From: Clostridium sp. UBA6640
Lineage (GTDB): Bacteria; Bacillota; Clostridia; Clostridiales; Clostridiaceae
Reading direction: 5' to 3'
Assembly: GCF_002455975.1 (NCBI RefSeq)
Contig: NZ_DKLM01000097.1
Span: 1-6,158, forward strand
Length of the DNA: 6,158 nucleotides
Shown: one piece after another, positions 5,921 through 6,158 of the stretch
How positions within the stretch are numbered: the stretch's first letter is position 1
How the letters are laid out: the number at the start of each line of letters is the position of its first letter
Made by a program: the position numbers and the translations under genes
Notes under the pieces: model-generated
Database searches by the model: none
What the model was told of the DNA's origin: nothing
The model's input: the letters and a program-made list of their open reading frames with translations, nothing else

Positions 5921-6158
5921 GACCATCTAGCGGTATTAATACTTGTGGTGCAGGTTCCTCTCCTACAAGTCCTATAGCATAAATAGTATAGAATCTACCA
6001 CCACGAAGCCTTATATTAGGTATATATAATATATTTGTATTAGTATTTGGATATGTTATTTCAAAGGTGTATATTGTAGGTGTCAGTTCAATATAATCTG
6101 TTATATCTTTATACATTATATTTCCAAATAATACCTTTCCTACAGGAATAGTTAGATC
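5901..6158 (-). CDS. C-terminal part of a DUF4397-like protein (runs off the window)
   Basis: The last 85 residues of a minus-strand gene. The frame is open to the window edge: codons before the internal Met at 6116 read DLTIPVGKVLFGNI, which continues the same fold, so that Met is not the true start. The visible pattern is a beta-sandwich-like repeat: VLFGNI, ITDYIELTPTIYTFEI, a short loop, NILYIPNIRLRGGRFYTIYAIGLV, then VLIPLDG near the end. The phrase order (TDYIEL, a strand, an arginine-rich turn, YTIYAIGLVG) is what I recall for DUF4397 domains, found in secreted or cell-surface proteins of Firmicutes and of unknown function. No signal peptide can be judged because the N-terminus is missing. 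It is convergent to the exporter operon with 189 bases between stops, so the two are unlikely to be functionally linked. The family call is from memory of motif order. Confidence 0.75.
   Translation of the reverse strand, partial: DLTIPVGKVLFGNIMYKDITDYIELTPTIYTFEITYPNTNTNILYIPNIRLRGGRFYTIYAIGLVGEEPAPQVLIPLDGLTYLKH

Noticed and set aside
1..6158. CRISPR array, tRNA or rRNA genes, phage or toxin-antitoxin genes
   Set aside because: No spaced direct repeats, cloverleaf, rRNA-like sequence or matching small gene pair was seen on either strand.

Overview
The window looks like chromosomal DNA of a low-GC Firmicute, most likely a Clostridium or close relative. The protein-coding DNA is very AT-rich and AGA, ATA and TTA codons dominate. 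Ribosome binding sites are strong (GGAGGAGGT, AAAGGGGG). The gene families present (clostridial-type group II intron, BmrC/BmrD-like ABC pair, DUF4397-like protein) fit that assignment. No species can be named from the sequence alone.

Layout. Bases 1 to about 1794 are the 3' part of a group II intron on the + strand; its 5' end lies outside the window. It consists of ribozyme RNA (1-345), a broken reverse transcriptase/maturase gene (361-1709) and the terminal ribozyme domains V and VI (1719-1794). The intron appears dead by three independent lesions: an in-frame amber stop in the maturase, a small frameshifting deletion that removes the YADD catalytic motif, and a domain V whose catalytic triad reads CAA instead of the expected CGC. 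Bases 1795-1929 are an AT-rich leader with two perfect dyad symmetries, which are candidate operator sites.

Bases 1930-5711 hold a tightly coupled two-gene operon for a heterodimeric ABC exporter. The first subunit (582 aa) has a canonical LSGGQ signature but Asp instead of the catalytic Glu, plus an unusual Ser in its Walker A loop. The second subunit (676 aa) has a normal Walker A/B and catalytic Glu, a non-canonical FSQGE signature, and a roughly 100-residue insertion between TM1 and TM2. Together they predict one competent and one degenerate ATP site, the architecture of BmrCD, LmrCD and TM287/288 multidrug exporters. Bases 5712-5900 are a convergent intergenic region with a strong hairpin nested inside a longer inverted repeat. 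Its best U-tract serves the minus strand.

Bases 5901-6158 are the C-terminal end of a minus-strand gene that runs off the window and resembles a DUF4397 domain protein.

I do not see a wholly new system. The most interesting points are the multiply inactivated intron lying directly upstream of the exporter operon, the Walker A substitution in the already degenerate ATP site, and the paired dyads in the operon leader.
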